Positions 60,653 to 64,000 of a DNA stretch of 64,000 nt are shown here, in pieces. The position numbers and the translations under genes were made by a program. The stretch comes from SIG452 sp045541975 (lineage in GTDB: Bacteria > Bacillota > Clostridia > UMGS1840): assembly GCA_045541975.1 (NCBI GenBank), contig JAZQKB010000026.1, forward strand, positions 6,291 to 70,290, in the 5' to 3' direction. The notes below the pieces were generated by a model. That model did not search any database and was not told the origin of the DNA. It saw only the letters and a list, made by a program, of their open reading frames with translations. Positions within the stretch are counted from its first letter, which is position 1. Each line of letters begins with the position of its first letter.

Positions 60653-63649
60653 ATGAGAATCAAAAAACTTATTTGCTTTTGTCTGACTGTTTTGATTGCT
60701 TTTCAGATAATGACAGTATCGGCAGAGCCGTATATCAATGTGAATATTCCCGGAAGTATTGAAGCTGAGAACTATGATATAGACGGCAAGGGGATAAGCT
60801 ACGGAGATGTTGATCTGACAAATTTGGGCGGATTATATAGACAGGATGATGTTGATATTTATTCAGCGAACAGCGGTAAGCTTCATTATGTTCTTATGGA
60901 GCAAAACGAATGGCTGAAATATACATTTTATACAGATAGAGCAGGAAGTTTCGATATTTATCTGAATGCGATTATTGATAATCTTAAATCAAAAGCAAAT
61001 CTTTATATTGACGATATGCTTGTTTTGGAGAAAAAGGAATTGTCTGCAACAACAAAGGACACATTCACAGATATTTATATTGGAGCTGTATATTTAAAGG
61101 AAGGGGAGCATACTCTCACTCTTGAAAATAAAAGCTATGACATTAAGCTTAATAGTATAAATTTTCTGCACACGAGAAATAAGGGGGTAAAGACCTGGGA
61201 TATGCAGGTTGTAAAGCTGTCTGTTCCTCCCATGATTAAAAAAGGCAGTAATTTAGGCTTTCCTCAAATTAACTTCCGTGGCGGTAATGAAACAGAGGAA
61301 GTTTACCAGACAGTGATTTATGTCTCAGAAAACGGAAATGACGGAAATGACGGCAGCGAAAACAAACCGTTTAAAACAATAAAGAGAGCCAAAGAGGAAG
61401 TCAGAAAATATAGTCAGAATATGACAGGAAATGTAAAAGTAAGCATTGGTGCAGGAAGATACTACACCTATGAGCCTATCGTGTTTGATATGGCGGATTC
61501 TGCAACAAACGGTTTTAGTATTATTTATGAAGGTTCGGAAAACGATGATACTTTTATTGACGGCGGAATACCCGTAACAAATTTCAAAAAGGTTCCTGGC
61601 AAGCCCTTGTGGGAAGCTGATTTTGACAAAGACGGGTTTATGTATGAGTTTTATGTGAATGACCACAGAGCAAGAGTTGCACAGTCTGAGTATAATTATA
61701 TGCCCCGTTCAGGTGCAAGAGATCCCGAAACAAATGCAATAAGAGGCCTTAAATTCAATAATACGACAATGCCGCTCAAATTTGAAAATCCTGACGGGAT
61801 GATTCTTTGGGCTTGCAATGAGTGGAAACCAAGCTTTTATCAGGTTGATCAGATGATTTGTGATGAAGAGACAACCTCGTTTTTATTGAAGGGTGAGCAT
61901 TTCAGCCTGCAATCTTCTTTAATGACGGGTTGCGATGAGATTTTATTTAAAAATCATATTTCTCTTCTTGATAAGCCGGGAGAGTTTTACTACGATAAAG
62001 AAGCAAAGAAAATATACTACTATCCTTTAGAAAATGAGGATATGAGTAAAGCAGTAGGCTATGTTCCCGCTACAAAACAGCTTGTTGATATAGCAGGCGA
62101 GGGAATGGAGAAAAAAATAAAGGGCTTAACATTTAGAAACTTAAACTTCAGACATACTGTCTGGGAAGATGATTATATAACAGGTCATTACGCAGGTCAG
62201 GGCGACCAGTATTTTACCGGAAAAGAAAAAAACTGGTATGACCACTGGGGAAATATCAACGCATCTTCGGTAACTGCCAATTATGCAGAAAATGTTAATA
62301 TTACAGATTGTAGCTTTGAAAACCTGAGTGCGATTGCAGTTCATTTTAACCATGGTGTTGAAAACTGTGATATAATCGGGAATACATTTTATGATGTAGG
62401 TGCTGCGGCTGTCGTTTTAGGTAACGGATTTCATTGCGATGTTGCCAAGCAGGCAAAGCTTATTCCGAAATATGTAAATATTGATAACAATTTAGTGCGT
62501 GAATGCGGACAGATTTACAGCGGTTCCTGTGGAATACAGGTATTCTATGCAAATAATACTTCTGTTTCCAATAACGATCTTGCATATTTGCCATATTCGG
62601 GTATTTCATTCGGATGGGGCTGGGGTAACGCAACAGCTGAATGCAGAGATAACAGAATTTGCAATAATAAAGTCAATAATGTTATGCACACAGCCTGGGA
62701 CGGTTCTTCAATTTACACCTTATCAAAATCCGAGGGTACGATTATCAGCGGAAACTATATGTTAAGAACAGAAACAGAATTTGGTGGCGGCGGTTATTAT
62801 AACGATGAAGGAAGTGCGGAGTATACCGTTGTAAACAATGTTTTTGATAATGCAAGAACATGGAATGTACAGTGGGGAAATCTCCCGAATGCTCCTGCTA
62901 CAATTTCAGCAAAGGCTACTAATAAATATAAAAACAACTATGTAACAAGACTGAAAAAAGAGGGTCACAGAGGCGACAACCCAACGCAAGAACAGCTTGC
63001 AGGCTTTATTGAAGTAGGTGAGGGCAATGAGTGGCCTGAAGAAGCAAAGATAATCATGAGAAATGCGGGCTTGAGAGGTCAGTATAAAGAGCTTCTTGCA
63101 AAATTTGAAAGCCGTGATATTCCCGAAAATATGTTCTGTTATCGCCAGAGAGTGTATTATGACCCGAAGGAATACATAGTGATAGAACCGGGTCGTGATT
63201 TCATAAAAGGTGAAGAAGGCGTTACATACCACGATTCCGATCCTTTCAACGATTCAGACGGCTTTGAAAACGGACCTGATTTTGGTGGTAAAAACTGGAA
63301 TATCGGCTATAACGGAGCTGAAGACCTTGAATGGATGACCTTTAAGCTGAAAACCGATAAAGCAGGCTACTACGATGTTCTCTTAGGTGGTGCAACAATG
63401 AATGAAGGCTCGTGCCGACTTTCCTTGGATGGCGAAGTCGTTCTGGAAGAAGGCTTGATTAAACCGTCAGGAAACTGGAACAAAATCGCTATAAATAATC
63501 TTGGCGAAATCTATCTTGATGCAAACAAAGAATACATCTTAAAATTTGAATTCCGTTCAGGTGCAACCAACTTCTCACATTTAGGCTTTGCGTTAAAGAG
63601 CGATGAAGTATTTCTGGTTGATGCACAGTATGACAGTCTGACAGAGTAG
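60653..63649 (+). CDS. Secreted CBM6 and beta-helix protein (GH141-like)
   Basis: 998 residues. The signal peptide spans 1-24, and a CBM6-type module at about 30-175 (GSIEAENYDIDGKGISYGDV, QNEWLKYTFYTDRAGSFDIY) is followed by a beta-helix from about 220 (YVSENGNDGNDGSENKPFKT, FIDGGIPVTNF, YVNDHRARVAQ, YSGISFGWGWGN). A carbohydrate-binding-like module closes the protein (about 880-990). It is paralogous to the preceding gene in the helix. AAGGAGGAAA precedes the ATG. Confidence 0.78.
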   Translation: MRIKKLICFCLTVLIAFQIMTVSAEPYINVNIPGSIEAENYDIDGKGISYGDVDLTNLGGLYRQDDVDIYSANSGKLHYVLMEQNEWLKYTFYTDRAGSFDIYLNAIIDNLKSKANLYIDDMLVLEKKELSATTKDTFTDIYIGAVYLKEGEHTLTLENKSYDIKLNSINFLHTRNKGVKTWDMQVVKLSVPPMIKKGSNLGFPQINFRGGNETEEVYQTVIYVSENGNDGNDGSENKPFKTIKRAKEEVRKYSQNMTGNVKVSIGAGRYYTYEPIVFDMADSATNGFSIIYEGSENDDTFIDGGIPVTNFKKVPGKPLWEADFDKDGFMYEFYVNDHRARVAQSEYNYMPRSGARDPETNAIRGLKFNNTTMPLKFENPDGMILWACNEWKPSFYQVDQMICDEETTSFLLKGEHFSLQSSLMTGCDEILFKNHISLLDKPGEFYYDKEAKKIYYYPLENEDMSKAVGYVPATKQLVDIAGEGMEKKIKGLTFRNLNFRHTVWEDDYITGHYAGQGDQYFTGKEKNWYDHWGNINASSVTANYAENVNITDCSFENLSAIAVHFNHGVENCDIIGNTFYDVGAAAVVLGNGFHCDVAKQAKLIPKYVNIDNNLVRECGQIYSGSCGIQVFYANNTSVSNNDLAYLPYSGISFGWGWGNATAECRDNRICNNKVNNVMHTAWDGSSIYTLSKSEGTIISGNYMLRTETEFGGGGYYNDEGSAEYTVVNNVFDNARTWNVQWGNLPNAPATISAKATNKYKNNYVTRLKKEGHRGDNPTQEQLAGFIEVGEGNEWPEEAKIIMRNAGLRGQYKELLAKFESRDIPENMFCYRQRVYYDPKEYIVIEPGRDFIKGEEGVTYHDSDPFNDSDGFENGPDFGGKNWNIGYNGAEDLEWMTFKLKTDKAGYYDVLLGGATMNEGSCRLSLDGEVVLEEGLIKPSGNWNKIAINNLGEIYLDANKEYILKFEFRSGATNFSHLGFALKSDEVFLVDAQYDSLTE

Positions 63650-63662
63650 GAGAGGAGATTTT

Positions 63663-64000
63663 ATGAAAAAATATTTAGCTTTATTATTAAGCCTCACAAT
63701 TGTTTTGGCATCGTGTTATATATGTGCTTCGGCTAATGTATCAGAGTATACTAAAGAGGTTGTAATTGCAACAGATAAATTTTCAAATTATTTAAGCGGA
63801 TATACAACAAACCAAAGCGGTATGAATAGAGATACAATGGCAAATTGGAACTCTGGAATAGGTTTTGATGGATCATGGGTATCGGTATCAGGCTCACATA
63901 CGTTTTCGTATTGGAATGACTGGCAAGGATATCTTATTGATACTCAGTTAAACGGCGTAAGAAGAAACCTTGCAAATGAAATTGATTTTTCAAAGGACGG
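63663..64000 (+). CDS. Secreted protein, N-terminal part
   Basis: 112 visible residues; the gene runs off the right edge. A signal peptide (about 1-24) is followed by a segment (VATDKFSNYLSGY, GIGFDGSW, QLNGVRRNLANEIDFSKDG; first shown as IATDKFSNYLSGY in the sequence) that resembles the C-terminal module of the protein at 57148 (SENFADYRNASN, GTGFSTPW, YRQNIYRKLTTPVSFKED). It is likely another exported member of the glycan system. GGAGAGG precedes the ATG. Confidence 0.75.
   Translation, partial: MKKYLALLLSLTIVLASCYICASANVSEYTKEVVIATDKFSNYLSGYTTNQSGMNRDTMANWNSGIGFDGSWVSVSGSHTFSYWNDWQGYLIDTQLNGVRRNLANEIDFSKD

Overview
The window reads as a chromosomal segment of a low-GC, spore-forming Clostridia-type Firmicute, probably an anaerobic gut or rumen organism. 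The grounds are the sporulation genes spoVT and sigG with a SpoVB-type flippase, a firmicute-order F-type ATP synthase operon, strong GGAGG-type ribosome sites with some GTG and TTG starts, FeoAB iron uptake, and a large locus for complex glycans. I cannot name the genus from sequence alone.

Positions 1-30,500 look like core chromosome. In order: a partial LMW phosphatase; an amidohydrolase and a FliB-like Cys-rich protein; an ABC-2 exporter (two permeases and an ATPase); a zinc-ribbon membrane protein; a cobalamin riboswitch with terminator driving a CobO-type adenosyltransferase; feoAB; an aldose-epimerase-like gene and a DUF975-like membrane gene; the sporulation cluster; an alpha/beta hydrolase that has lost its catalytic serine segment; TraX-like and DUF5662 genes; a PepV-like dipeptidase; a PHP phosphatase; the operon atpI-B-E-F-H-A-G-D-C on the minus strand; and a Y-family polymerase with a YolD-like partner. 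The ATP synthase c subunit carries a two-carboxylate (E30/E63) site of the kind known from Na+-driven enzymes. The epsilon subunit lacks its C-terminal helical domain.

Positions 30,550-37,680 are accessory DNA. The left edge holds an intrinsic terminator followed by a minus-strand copy of only the 3' end of a tRNA resembling tRNA-Trp, the classic footprint of a tRNA-targeting integrative element. Inside lie an XRE/DUF3990 toxin-antitoxin-like pair with its own promoter and operator; two paralogues of an unknown winged-helix-like protein with a cysteine ladder, one reduced by an in-frame deletion between 10-base microhomologies; an unknown 377-residue protein; a structured RNA of about 240 nt with its own promoter and terminator just upstream of a DUF3268 zinc-finger gene; a frameshifted sigma factor; and a decayed AraC regulator.

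Positions 37,680-64,000 are a carbohydrate-use locus. Four minus-strand genes (SGNH esterase, EEP-family protein, MGH1/GH63-like hydrolase, five-bladed propeller hydrolase) diverge from a plus-strand operon of more than 22 kb. That operon encodes GH78-, GH3- and GH29-like glycosidases, two TIM-barrel isomerase/epimerases, a PfkB kinase, a class II aldolase, a PHP protein, an LplBC-type ABC importer with a lipoprotein binding protein, an FAD oxidoreductase and two large secreted beta-helix proteins resembling GH141. The divergent promoter region carries a perfect 8+6+8 palindrome over the -35 box and an inverted copy of its core about 120 bp away. The set suggests capture and breakdown of a polysaccharide rich in deoxysugars such as rhamnose and fucose, followed by phosphorylation and aldol cleavage.
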